DNA from: Citreimonas salinaria
GTDB lineage: Bacteria > Pseudomonadota > Alphaproteobacteria > Rhodobacterales > Rhodobacteraceae
Length of the DNA: 64,000 nucleotides
Direction: 5' to 3'
Assembly: GCF_900107235.1 (NCBI RefSeq)
Contig: NZ_FNPF01000018.1
Coordinates: 1 to 64,000 of the forward strand
Shown: positions 17,108 through 25,446 of the stretch, piece by piece
Layout of the letters: every line of letters starts with the position of its first letter
Numbering within the stretch: the stretch's first letter is position 1
Notes under the pieces: model-generated
Database searches by the model: none
Told to the model about the DNA's origin: nothing
The model's input: only the letters and a program-made list of their open reading frames with translations
Position numbers and translations under genes: made by a program

Positions 17108-18180
17108 CAGATCGGTGTGCACGAGCGCAGCGTCTGACGCGCGCAGAGCATGGCGAAGAGATGCAGGGTGGCTGGATAGTAGGTCTGTTCGGGGTCGAAC
17201 GGAGGCATGGTGGAAAAGCCCATGTTTCCTGCCGCGCAGCGCGTCAGTGCCTGAAGCGCCCGGTATCCGGCCTCGCCGCTGTGCTGCAGGACGTCGCCCG
17301 AGGTCCGGTCGAACACCACCGGGGTCGCGTCAATGTCGCCACCGTCGTCTGGCAGGGCGGCATGCGTTGCGACCGCCGGATGCGCGGTCTGGCCCGACCA
17401 GCACAGGAACAGTGGCACGCGCATCGCCTCATAGCCGGTATGGCTTGCGAACCCTTCCGCCGGACCCAGCCCCTCGGGCGACGCACGCACCCAGTCGGGC
17501 ATGCTGCCCGTCTGCGCGAGATCCGACATCAGGCGCAGCGCGCCTTCCGCCGCGGCCTCGAGCGCGCCTTGGCCCGATGCCCGGCCAAGCTCGGCCAGGG
17601 CGCGCGGCATCATGTAGGACACGTTCAGCACGGCGGCGTCGTCCTTGACGAAGCCGAAGGCCGCCGGCAGCAGGACGCGGTCGCCGGGTCTGTCGGGCCG
17701 CGCCACCACGCAGGAGGCTGCCAGGTCGTTCGCCATCGCGGTCGCCCGCGCAAGATAGTCCGGCGCGCTCCAGCGCTCGGCCGCCAGCGCGAGGGACCAC
17801 GCGTAGAACAGATCCCCGTCCGAGGCGTTGTTGAAATCGTCGATCCGTTCGGGCAGGTCCGGACGCCACCGCCAGGCCAGAAGCGTGTCCGGGCGCACCG
17901 CCAGGTTGGCCTGTGTCCAGCGGTCCATCGCGTCGAAGGCCGCCCGGTCGCGAAACGCCACCGCCAGCCGAATGCCGTATCCCTGGCCTTCGGAATGGCT
18001 CGCCTGGTCCTGGCGCGCGTCGATCACCCGCCCGGTCTGCTGCAGGTGGGCCGCTTTCCACGCCTCCCAAGCCGGAATGAGAGGATCGAGTTCGGCATCA
18101 GGGCCGGCGGCGGACGCGCCGTGGCCCGACGCAAGAAGCGCGAGAAGCGCGGACTGCTTCAGAAACGCCCTGCGGTTCAT
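17107..18180 (-). CDS. bcsZ: periplasmic endoglucanase BcsZ, GH8
   Basis: A 357-residue glycoside hydrolase family 8 protein that cleaves beta-1,4-glucan during cellulose synthesis and export. An N-terminal signal begins MNRRAFLKQSALLALLASGH, with an RR pair of Tat style. The general acid Glu lies in SHSEGQGYG (Glu 64) and the base region in NNASDGDLFYAW (Asp 121/123). The ATG at 18180 overlaps the end of bcsB by four bases; an upstream in-frame start at 18372 lies inside bcsB and is rejected. The gene follows bcsB as in many proteobacterial cellulose operons. Confidence 0.92.
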   Translation of the reverse strand: MNRRAFLKQSALLALLASGHGASAAGPDAELDPLIPAWEAWKAAHLQQTGRVIDARQDQASHSEGQGYGIRLAVAFRDRAAFDAMDRWTQANLAVRPDTLLAWRWRPDLPERIDDFNNASDGDLFYAWSLALAAERWSAPDYLARATAMANDLAASCVVARPDRPGDRVLLPAAFGFVKDDAAVLNVSYMMPRALAELGRASGQGALEAAAEGALRLMSDLAQTGSMPDWVRASPEGLGPAEGFASHTGYEAMRVPLFLCWSGQTAHPAVATHAALPDDGGDIDATPVVFDRTSGDVLQHSGEAGYRALQALTRCAAGNMGFSTMPPFDPEQTYYPATLHLFAMLCARQTLRSCTPI

Positions 18181-20438
18181 GTGTTGTCGCGCCTTCTGTT
18201 GAGGACGAGGACCACCGAGACGAGGCTGGCCGCGATCGTGATGAAGATCAGCATGAAAACGAAGATCCACGGGTAGGCCGTGGCGAAGTTGCCGGCCACG
18301 GCAAGGAAGTTCCCCGGCGTGACCGGTTCGAGGAGGTACAGGATCTTCGCCGTCGTGCTCCAGTTCTCCCACCCGGTTCCGGCGGTGAACAGCGCGATCT
18401 GCCCGCGCGGCCCGTCATCGACGTAAAGGCGGTTCGCCAGGCTGGAGGCCAGCGCGCGCAGGTCCAGATCGGGATTGACGAACAGCCAGACCTGTTCGGG
18501 AAGGGCGGGATCCGGCTGCACGAGGATGGCGTCAGCCGACCGCGCCCGCAGCCAGGCGGGCAGCTCGGTGGTCGAGGTGTATGTTTCGCCCGAGAAGCTG
18601 AGAAAGCCCGTCTGCAGCTGCGAGAACATCTGCATGACGCGCGTCATCGCGCCGTCGGCCGCAGACCCCGCGTTGTCGGACCAAGCGACCGGCATCTCGC
18701 CGGACCCGGAAGACGGCGGGGGCAGCGAGCGCATCGCGTTGCCCATCGCCTGCAGCGCCGAGTCCGAGTAGAACGGCGAAAGCAAAGCGATGTCGCCGGG
18801 CACGCCGACCGTCACCTTCGGCGTACCCAGGGTCGGCGTCTCCGCCTTCGTCCCGCCGAACACCGACGCCAGCATGACGTGGGCGCCCGGGGCAAGGCTG
18901 CGCTGCGCCGACTCGGTCAAGAGGACGTCGGACGCTGTCAGCGCCGCCAGCGCATGGTCGAGATCCAGCACCGACATGCGGGGCGATGCAGGCACGAAGA
19001 ACCGCGACGTCGGCAGGATCTCGACCAGCGGCGTGTTCACGACCGGGCAGGGCGCGTGCGGCGGGTCGCCGGGGATCAGTGCCTCGAACAGCAGGGTGTT
19101 CTGCCCGGCGCGCAGCACGTTCGTCGGCATCGACACGGGCAGGGTCGGCAGTTCGCGTCCGCCGTCCCGGTCGAGGGGAAGCAGGCGCACGGTCTTGCCG
19201 TTCACCTTGATCTGCAGCAATGCGCCGCGCGGCAGGGCGGGCGCGAAGCGGTAATCGAGATCGAGCCGCGCCTTCTGGTTGGCCAGCAGCATCCAGTCGT
19301 TCGGCAGGCGGAACGAGACCCGCATCGCGATGTAGCGCCCGTGCGCCACGAGGTCGGTCTGCGTCAGTTCGGCCAGCGGCTTTGCAGTCCCGGGCGTGAC
19401 CTGCGGCACCGGCGGCACGGCCACGCGGCCCGCCAGCATGCCCTGGAGCATGTCGGCGGCTTCGGCGAAATCGACCGAGCTTCCCTGGACCATGACGAGA
19501 GTGCCATCGCCGCCGCGCCGGAACGACACGCCGCGCACGCGGGGATCGTCGATGATCGAGACCCGGGCCGAGACATTCGGCCCCGGCTTGACCTGCCAGG
19601 CCGATTGCTCCTCGAGCAGCAGGATGTCGCCGTTCACGGCCCTGCGCAGGACCGAGAAAAGCGGCGTGATGCGGTCGGCGATCGGGGCGGACAGGTCGTG
19701 CCGGATCGGCACGGGTTCGCCGCGCGCCACGTGGCTGGCCAGGCCGGCGATGAAGCCGTCGAAATCGGCGCGGAACGTGCCGTTCGGCACGGCAAGGCCG
19801 CTGGCTTCCAGGTCGACCCGCGTCCAGAGCTGGAACGCTGCCTCGACGCCGCAATAGATCCGGTGCGTCTGCCGCACCGAGATACGGACCCGGTTGTCGC
19901 CCACGCGCAGCAGGGCTGGATCGATGGAGAAGCGATCCAGTCGGTAATCCTCGAAGCTCCTAATCGGCAGCTCGCGGACGGGCTGCCCGTTGACCTCGAC
20001 GCGGATGAACGAGCTGTCGGGCAGGGCATTGACGCTGGACACGTGCGACAGCTGGAACGGAACGGGCGCCTCGGGCAGGGCGGGAAGGGTGAAGCTGAAA
20101 TCCTTCTGCGTCCATTCGCCGACGAACTCGGCCACCGTCGCGGTGCGCTGACGGTTCTGGAGCTCGCGCAGGCGAACCAGAACCGTCTCCGCGCGCGAGC
20201 CGGATGCGGTATCGTCCGTCTCCGCGGCCTGTCGACCGCGACCGGCCCCGTCGACCAGTGGAACGATCATGTCGGTGACCGGCGCCGACAGGCCGAGCTG
20301 CGTCTCTGCGGTGCCGGCAGCCGGCGCTTGCAACGCGGGCGCGGCGGGCGGCGTGTCGTCCGGCAGCAGCGGCTGTGCCCCCGCCTGCGATGCAAGGCCC
20401 GCAACGATCGCCATAAGCGCGACGGCGCGGCGCATCAT
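18177..20438 (-). CDS. bcsB: cellulose synthase regulatory subunit BcsB
   Basis: A 753-residue periplasmic protein anchored by a C-terminal membrane helix (ending WIFVFMLIFITIAASLVSVV and a basic tail). A signal peptide covers about residues 1-22. Beta-rich segments such as SFTLPALPEAPVPFQLSHVS and FRLPNDWMLLANQKARLDLD match BcsB. It pairs with BcsA and guides the growing glucan through the periplasm. The ATG at 20438 overlaps the bcsA stop (ATGA). The open frame extends far upstream, antiparallel to no other gene but inside bcsA in another frame, and that extension is not used. Confidence 0.93.
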   Translation of the reverse strand: MMRRAVALMAIVAGLASQAGAQPLLPDDTPPAAPALQAPAAGTAETQLGLSAPVTDMIVPLVDGAGRGRQAAETDDTASGSRAETVLVRLRELQNRQRTATVAEFVGEWTQKDFSFTLPALPEAPVPFQLSHVSSVNALPDSSFIRVEVNGQPVRELPIRSFEDYRLDRFSIDPALLRVGDNRVRISVRQTHRIYCGVEAAFQLWTRVDLEASGLAVPNGTFRADFDGFIAGLASHVARGEPVPIRHDLSAPIADRITPLFSVLRRAVNGDILLLEEQSAWQVKPGPNVSARVSIIDDPRVRGVSFRRGGDGTLVMVQGSSVDFAEAADMLQGMLAGRVAVPPVPQVTPGTAKPLAELTQTDLVAHGRYIAMRVSFRLPNDWMLLANQKARLDLDYRFAPALPRGALLQIKVNGKTVRLLPLDRDGGRELPTLPVSMPTNVLRAGQNTLLFEALIPGDPPHAPCPVVNTPLVEILPTSRFFVPASPRMSVLDLDHALAALTASDVLLTESAQRSLAPGAHVMLASVFGGTKAETPTLGTPKVTVGVPGDIALLSPFYSDSALQAMGNAMRSLPPPSSGSGEMPVAWSDNAGSAADGAMTRVMQMFSQLQTGFLSFSGETYTSTTELPAWLRARSADAILVQPDPALPEQVWLFVNPDLDLRALASSLANRLYVDDGPRGQIALFTAGTGWENWSTTAKILYLLEPVTPGNFLAVAGNFATAYPWIFVFMLIFITIAASLVSVVLVLNRRRDNT

Positions 20439-22846
20439 CCGCGCTCCTCCTGGATGAAATCCTGCCACGGTGCGGCCTGGCGGGGGAAGGATGCAACGAG
20501 GCCGCCGGCCAGCGCCGCCTTGGCGTGCTCGTTCGTGTGCTCCTTGCTTGGGGCCGGTCTCTCGGTCGCGAAGGCGAGGATCTGCGCGCTTTCCGTCTCG
20601 GCCGCGGCCAGGGCCCGGCGGCGCGCCGGTTCGCGCAGGAAATCGCCCGCCGTCCTGGGGATCGAGGCGACCGCCATCGACAGCACGTAGAGGATACCGT
20701 GGACAAGTCCGCGTTCGGCGCGTTCGTCCTCGCGCATGCGGCGCCAGACCTCGCTGTCGCCGTAGACCACGTGCGCAAGACAGGAATACATGGCGACCGG
20801 CTGGTCGGCCTCGACTCGCACCCCGAAGGCAAAGCCGGTCGACGACGGGTAAGGATTCGTGACCCGCACGATGATCTCGGCCTCGAGCATATCGGCCTCG
20901 GGGATCTGGGGCCGCACGGCCAGGAACATGTCCGTCTGAAGGCAATGCAACGCCACGAGTTCGCCATCGCTCAGCGCCTGCGCACGGAACGCGATGCGCA
21001 AGCCTTGGGTCGAGCCGTCCTCGATCACCGCGGGCACCTCGATCACCTGATCGTTGGCATCGACCATCTGGACCGTGCAGGGCCGGTTGAGCGCGACCCG
21101 CGGCATGGCCCGCCGCTGCTGGCGTTCGCAGGTGGCGCGAAGGGCCAGGACGCACAGAAGGAAATTGAAGAGGGCCCAGGCGCCGACGATCTCGACGATC
21201 GGCCGGTCGCCCGGGAAGGCGAGCCACCGCGCCGCGGCCAGCGCCACGCCCGCCCCGGTGATTGCGGTCAACGTCAGCAGCGGCGGATAGATCTCGGACA
21301 CGAAATCGTTGTCGAGCTGCTCGTCCTTGGCTGTCACGTTGAACTTGGCCGCGCGCGGGCGCATCACCGTCTTGACGATCTGCTTGGCCAGGTAGGGCGC
21401 CTGCGCGATCTCGTAGATCTCCGAGATCAGCGGCCAGCGATGGCGCGAGAACAGCGTGTTCTGCACAAGGAACGCGACCATGAGATACGAGACCATGTAG
21501 ACCAGCGCCTCGGTCCGGGTGGTCACGAAGATCTCGAGCCCGAAGACCAGGTAGAAGAGCGGGATGATCAGGTAGGCCAGCCGCACGATCGGGAACAGCC
21601 AGAACGACATGGAATTGAGGTAGCACAGCCGCTGGGTCAGCCCCAGGCCGCGGCGGAACAGCGGGTTCTTCAGCAGCAGCATCTGGATCATGCCGGTGGC
21701 CCAGCGGCCGCGCTGCTGGATGAAGGACGAGAACGTCTCGGGCTGGAGGCCGGCCACCATGGCGCGGTCCAGGTACAGGCTTTCCCAGCCCTTGGCATGG
21801 ATGTCGAGCGCGGTCTCGGCGTCTTCGGTGATGGTCTCGCCCGAAAAGCCGCCCGCCTCGTCCAGCGCGCGGCGCCGCAGCAGCGCGGCCGAGCCGCAGA
21901 AGAACGCGCCGCGCATCGAATCCAGGCCCTTGTGAATGGCGCCGTAGAACATTTCGTTCTCGGTCGGGCATTTCGGCGACAACTGGAGGTTGCGCTCGAT
22001 GGGGTCCGGGTTTAGGAAAAAGTGTGGCGTCTGCAGGAGGAACAGCTTGGGCCGCTCGACGAAGTACCCCACGGTCCGCGCGAGGAAATCGCGCGTCGGC
22101 ACGTGATCGGCGTCGAAGATCGCCACGAGGTCGCCGTTCAGGCGGCTGAGCGCGGCCGTCATGTTGCCCGCCTTGGCGTGCTCGTTGCGCGCGCGGGTCG
22201 AGTACATGACGCCGAGATCGCGGCAGAGCCGGGTCAGGTCCTCGCGCCGGGTGCGCGCCGCCTCGGCCTTTGCCGGATCGGGGGCGTTGATCTTCTGGTC
22301 GGTGCCGCCGTCGTCGCACAGCACCACGCGCAGCTTGTCCTTGGGATAGTACATGTTCTTCGCCGCGGCGAGCGTGATCGCGAGCATCTCGGTCGGCTCG
22401 TTGTAGGACGGCACGAGAACGTCGACACGCGGCAGTTGGCCCATGCGGATCTTGCCGGGCTGCCGGCGTGTGACATAGTCGATGTTGACTAGGGAGGTCA
22501 TGAAGAACACCAGGACCGAGAACGTCTCTATCCCCAGAAGCACCACGGCGGCCGCGTAGGCGACCGGCTGGTCCGGGGCCGGCAGCGTGTAGAGGATGCG
22601 CCACGACAGGTAGCGCGTGACGATGACGCCGGCGATGGCCAGCAGCGCAAGGCGCGGCACCAGATGGCTCGCGAACGGTTTCAGCGCGATCACCAGCAGC
22701 ACCGCGCTGAAGCCCAGCAAGCCCTGGACCAGATCCGAGGAGGGAGTGATCACCAGCAGGGTGATCGGGACGATCAGGACCAGCCCGAGCAACGCGAAGG
22801 CAGCCTTCGTGACCGTCGAGATCATGCCTCTGGTGGGTGCGGTCAT
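20435..22846 (-). CDS. bcsA: cellulose synthase catalytic subunit BcsA
   Basis: An 803-residue membrane glycosyltransferase family 2 enzyme that polymerises UDP-glucose into beta-1,4-glucan and secretes it. Catalytic motifs in order: DDGGTD near residue 177, DADHV near 244, TEDAET near 340 and QQRGRWATG near 377. Hydrophobic spans flank the transferase domain. A C-terminal PilZ domain has the c-di-GMP motif RQQRR near residue 575 and DGSTQG further on, so activity should depend on c-di-GMP. The ATG at 22846 overlaps the bcsN stop. The length agrees with Rhodobacter-type BcsA. Confidence 0.96.
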   Translation of the reverse strand: MTAPTRGMISTVTKAAFALLGLVLIVPITLLVITPSSDLVQGLLGFSAVLLVIALKPFASHLVPRLALLAIAGVIVTRYLSWRILYTLPAPDQPVAYAAAVVLLGIETFSVLVFFMTSLVNIDYVTRRQPGKIRMGQLPRVDVLVPSYNEPTEMLAITLAAAKNMYYPKDKLRVVLCDDGGTDQKINAPDPAKAEAARTRREDLTRLCRDLGVMYSTRARNEHAKAGNMTAALSRLNGDLVAIFDADHVPTRDFLARTVGYFVERPKLFLLQTPHFFLNPDPIERNLQLSPKCPTENEMFYGAIHKGLDSMRGAFFCGSAALLRRRALDEAGGFSGETITEDAETALDIHAKGWESLYLDRAMVAGLQPETFSSFIQQRGRWATGMIQMLLLKNPLFRRGLGLTQRLCYLNSMSFWLFPIVRLAYLIIPLFYLVFGLEIFVTTRTEALVYMVSYLMVAFLVQNTLFSRHRWPLISEIYEIAQAPYLAKQIVKTVMRPRAAKFNVTAKDEQLDNDFVSEIYPPLLTLTAITGAGVALAAARWLAFPGDRPIVEIVGAWALFNFLLCVLALRATCERQQRRAMPRVALNRPCTVQMVDANDQVIEVPAVIEDGSTQGLRIAFRAQALSDGELVALHCLQTDMFLAVRPQIPEADMLEAEIIVRVTNPYPSSTGFAFGVRVEADQPVAMYSCLAHVVYGDSEVWRRMREDERAERGLVHGILYVLSMAVASIPRTAGDFLREPARRRALAAAETESAQILAFATERPAPSKEHTNEHAKAALAGGLVASFPRQAAPWQDFIQEERG

Positions 22847-23511
22847 TGGTACGGCCTCGCTAGGGGGGAAAGGGGCGTGGCGACAGCTTCGGAAGCGGTG
22901 GCCTGCGGCCGGGACACGCCCAGCCGCGCCGGCGCGAGAACGGCAAGTGCGGCATCCTCGCCGCCGGGCACGCAGTTGCGCATCATGATCTCGAGCCGGT
23001 CGCCCCGCCGCGGCAGGGCGCGTTCGCTGGCTTCGAGGCCGCGGAACGCCAGCACGCAGGTCGTCTCGGTGCCGTTGGTCTTGCGCGCATAGACAAGCTC
23101 GCCGGCACCGTCCGAGCGGCTCTGCATGAGGCGCAGATCCTCGCGGGTGAACGGCGGCGGGATGCCGTCGGCCGCCGCGACGATCGCATCCAGTTCGAAG
23201 CGTCGCGGCGTCGAGGTCAGGCCCGGCTCGACGAGGCGCATGAAGACGAAATTGTCGCCGTCGAAGACCGTGTCGTTCGGAAGGAGGATCTTCTGCTCGG
23301 CGCCACCGGCCGCTTCGCGCACCATGACAAGCTGCGCCTCGGGGACCGAGATCCACATCTCGGTGGGCCGGGTTACCGCGTATTGCGCGCCGGGCCCGTC
23401 ACCACGATCGATCCGGATCGAAATCTGCCTTGAACACCCTGCCGCCAAGCCGGCGGTGAACACGCATAGCATGAAGACCGAGAGCAAACGCCCTCTCTTC
23501 CCGTACATCAC
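22843..23511 (-). CDS. bcsN: BcsN-like lipoprotein of the cellulose operon
   Basis: A 222-residue protein with a lipoprotein signal; the lipobox LAAGC places the lipidated Cys at residue 26. The rest is polar, with segments such as RPTEMWISVPEAQLVMVREA and NDTVFDGDNFVFMRL. Position and features match BcsN, a small protein found in alphaproteobacterial cellulose operons whose exact role is unclear. It is first in the operon and overlaps bcsA by four bases. The assignment to BcsN rests on context and general resemblance, so it is less sure than for bcsA and bcsB. Confidence 0.7.
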   Translation of the reverse strand: MMYGKRGRLLSVFMLCVFTAGLAAGCSRQISIRIDRGDGPGAQYAVTRPTEMWISVPEAQLVMVREAAGGAEQKILLPNDTVFDGDNFVFMRLVEPGLTSTPRRFELDAIVAAADGIPPPFTREDLRLMQSRSDGAGELVYARKTNGTETTCVLAFRGLEASERALPRRGDRLEIMMRNCVPGGEDAALAVLAPARLGVSRPQATASEAVATPLSPLARPYQ

Positions 23512-23562
23512 GCTGCCTCATAAATTTATAATTAAGTTTTTCTGAAACATGCCGCATCACGC

Positions 23563-23579
23563 GATCGTTGCAAACGATC
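23563..23579. promoter_or_regulatory. candidate operator upstream of the cellulose operon
   Basis: A perfect inverted repeat, GATCGTT - GCA - AACGATC, lies about 52 bases before the bcsN start. An AT-rich stretch (23518-23545) that could hold the promoter separates the two. The binding protein is unknown. Confidence 0.45.
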
Positions 23580-23750
23580 TTTCAAAGTCCGGGCGTCCGG
23601 TGAAGCGCCCTTGCAACAACGCCTGCCGCGACGCGGGCATCAGCGCCGGGGCGAACACCTTTCGCGGGAATTCGAGGCACAAACTTTACACATTGCAGCG
23701 CCTTCACTATTGCCGGAGCCGTCAGAGGCGCGAAACGGGGGGGCGGCGGC

Positions 23751-23930
23751 ATGACGGTTTTCGGATGGTGGCTGACGATCGTGGGGGGCTTGATCCTGTC
23801 CGGGATCGTCGTGCCCTACGGCATCCTGTCCGGCGCGCCCGCATCGTCGGGTATCGCCGTGTTCTGGACGCTGTTCGCCTTGGGCGTCGTCGCGGTGATC
23901 GCGGCCGGCATCCGCGGCTGGAGGGCCTGA
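23751..23930 (+). CDS. small membrane protein paired with the symporter
   Basis: A 59-residue protein with two hydrophobic segments (WWLTIVGGLILSGIVVPYGI and FWTLFALGVVAVIAAGI) and a basic tail (RGWRA). It ends four bases before the start of the sodium:solute symporter gene, so the two are co-translated. Small two-span partners next to SSS transporters are common, and a stabilising role is likely but inferred. A G-rich stretch precedes the ATG at 23751. It is too short for many gene callers. Confidence 0.7.
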   Translation: MTVFGWWLTIVGGLILSGIVVPYGILSGAPASSGIAVFWTLFALGVVAVIAAGIRGWRA

Positions 23931-23934
23931 GGAC

Positions 23935-25401
23935 ATGGCTCCGGTTCTGGTCTGGGCGGCGGTGGGGATCTTCGCGCTGATCGGCTGCGGCGTCGCCTTC
24001 GCGGCGGCGCGCGGGAACACCGGCCGCGCGGACGATTACTACCTCGGCGGACGCGTCATCGGCGGCGCGATCTCGGGGCTGAGCTATGCCGCGACGACCT
24101 ATTCTGCTTTCATGCTGGTGGTGCTGACCGGGCTGACCTATCGCGGCGGGATCGGCGCGCTGGGGTTCGAGCTGATCTATTTCTCGGGCCTGACGCTGCT
24201 CGTCGTCTTCGGCCCGCGCTTCTGGCTGGCCTCGCGGGAATGGGGGATCGTCACGCCGTCCGAGATGCTGGGCCGGCGCTACGGCTCGAAGGCCGTGGCG
24301 CGTTCGGCCGCGATCATCTCGCTGCTGTTCCTCATGCCCTACTGCACCACGCAGCTTGCCGGGATCGGCCTGCTGCTGTCCGAGGTGACGGGGGGGGCCA
24401 TAACGCTGGAACTCGCGGTGGCCACCGGCGCGGTGCTGGCGATCTTCTGGACGCTGCTGGCGGGGCTGCGCTCGGTCGCGTGGACGGATGCCGGGCAGGC
24501 GGCCGTGATGCTGGTCGCGGCGCTGCTGGCGGTGGGTTTCGTCGTAGCGGCGATCGGCGGGCCCGGCGCCTTCGTCGAGCGGGTGCAGGCGGAACGCCCT
24601 GAATGGCTGGACGTGCCGGGGCCGGGCTTGTGGGCGCTGCCGACGTTCCTGGCGCTGTCGCTGCCGTGGTTCTTCTTTCCGCTGTCGAATCCGCAGGTCA
24701 GCCAGCGTTTGTTCGTCGTCCGCGACCTTGGCGCGATGCGCGCCATGATCTTCTGGGTGCTGGGCTTCGGCCTGATCTTCACGCTGATCTCGGTCATCTG
24801 GGGGTTCGCCGCGCTGATCCTGACGCCGGGGTTGGAGAACACGTCGGCGGCGACGCCGGCGCTTCTGGCGTCGGGGGCAGTGCCGGTCGTGGTGGCGCTG
24901 CTGCTGATTGTGGGCATCCTGTCGGCTGCGATCTCGACGCTCGACTCGATCGCGCTGACGCTGGGGTCGATGACGGCGCGGGACCTTCCGGGCCGCGCGC
25001 TGGGCGAGGCGCGGCAGATCTTCGTGGGACGGATCGTGGTCGTCCTGGTCATCGCCTTCGCGGCGCTGTTCGCGGTGCGGCAGGCGGCGGTGGTGGACCA
25101 GCTGGCGGCGCTGTCGGCGGCCGGGCTGGTCGTGTCGGTGCCGGCGATCGTCGGCGCGTTCTTCTGGAGCCGGGGCACGGCCGCCGGCGCACTTGCATCG
25201 CTAGTGGGCGGCGCGGCGCTGGCGATCTGGATGGCGCTGGAAACGGGCATCAGCGTGTTCGATCCGATGCTGGCGGGCAGCGTGATCGCCGCGTCGGGGG
25301 GGCTGTTCGTGGCAGTCAGCCTGCTGACGCGCCCGCGGCCCGAGGCGCTGGATTTCCGCGGTACGCTGGCGCCGAAGCTGCGCGCCCACGGGGTCTGGTA
25401 G
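23935..25401 (+). CDS. sodium:solute symporter (SSS family)
   Basis: A 488-residue inner-membrane transporter of the SSS family with about 13 hydrophobic spans. Typical features are the N-terminal YYLGGRVIGG, the LSYAATTYSAFMLVVLTGLT segment, and AGLRSVAWTDAGQAAVML. Such proteins use the sodium gradient to import solutes such as carboxylates or amino acids; the substrate cannot be assigned. It follows the 59-residue membrane protein by four bases and converges on the TonB-receptor gene with a GC hairpin between them. Confidence 0.9.
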   Translation: MAPVLVWAAVGIFALIGCGVAFAAARGNTGRADDYYLGGRVIGGAISGLSYAATTYSAFMLVVLTGLTYRGGIGALGFELIYFSGLTLLVVFGPRFWLASREWGIVTPSEMLGRRYGSKAVARSAAIISLLFLMPYCTTQLAGIGLLLSEVTGGAITLELAVATGAVLAIFWTLLAGLRSVAWTDAGQAAVMLVAALLAVGFVVAAIGGPGAFVERVQAERPEWLDVPGPGLWALPTFLALSLPWFFFPLSNPQVSQRLFVVRDLGAMRAMIFWVLGFGLIFTLISVIWGFAALILTPGLENTSAATPALLASGAVPVVVALLLIVGILSAAISTLDSIALTLGSMTARDLPGRALGEARQIFVGRIVVVLVIAFAALFAVRQAAVVDQLAALSAAGLVVSVPAIVGAFFWSRGTAAGALASLVGGAALAIWMALETGISVFDPMLAGSVIAASGGLFVAVSLLTRPRPEALDFRGTLAPKLRAHGVW

Positions 25402-25415
25402 AATCCGGATTATGC

Positions 25416-25438
25416 CCCGGCCGCGCATGGCGGCCGGG
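25416..25438. terminator. bidirectional GC hairpin between convergent genes
   Basis: The arms CCCGGCCGC and GCGGCCGGG, with a 5-base loop, lie between the stop codons of the symporter and the TonB-dependent receptor. There is no clear T-run. Placement between convergent genes supports a terminator role for both strands. Confidence 0.6.
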
Positions 25439-25446
25439 ACGCCTGC

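Noticed and set aside
18177-22604. A 1475-codon open frame ending with BcsB
   Set aside because: The part above 20438 is an out-of-frame shadow of bcsA; the BcsB signal peptide begins at 20438.
20435-23356. A 973-codon open frame covering bcsA and extending upstream of it
   Set aside because: The part above 22846 lies inside bcsN in another frame. The BcsA start at 22846 has the family N-terminus and the ATGA overlap.
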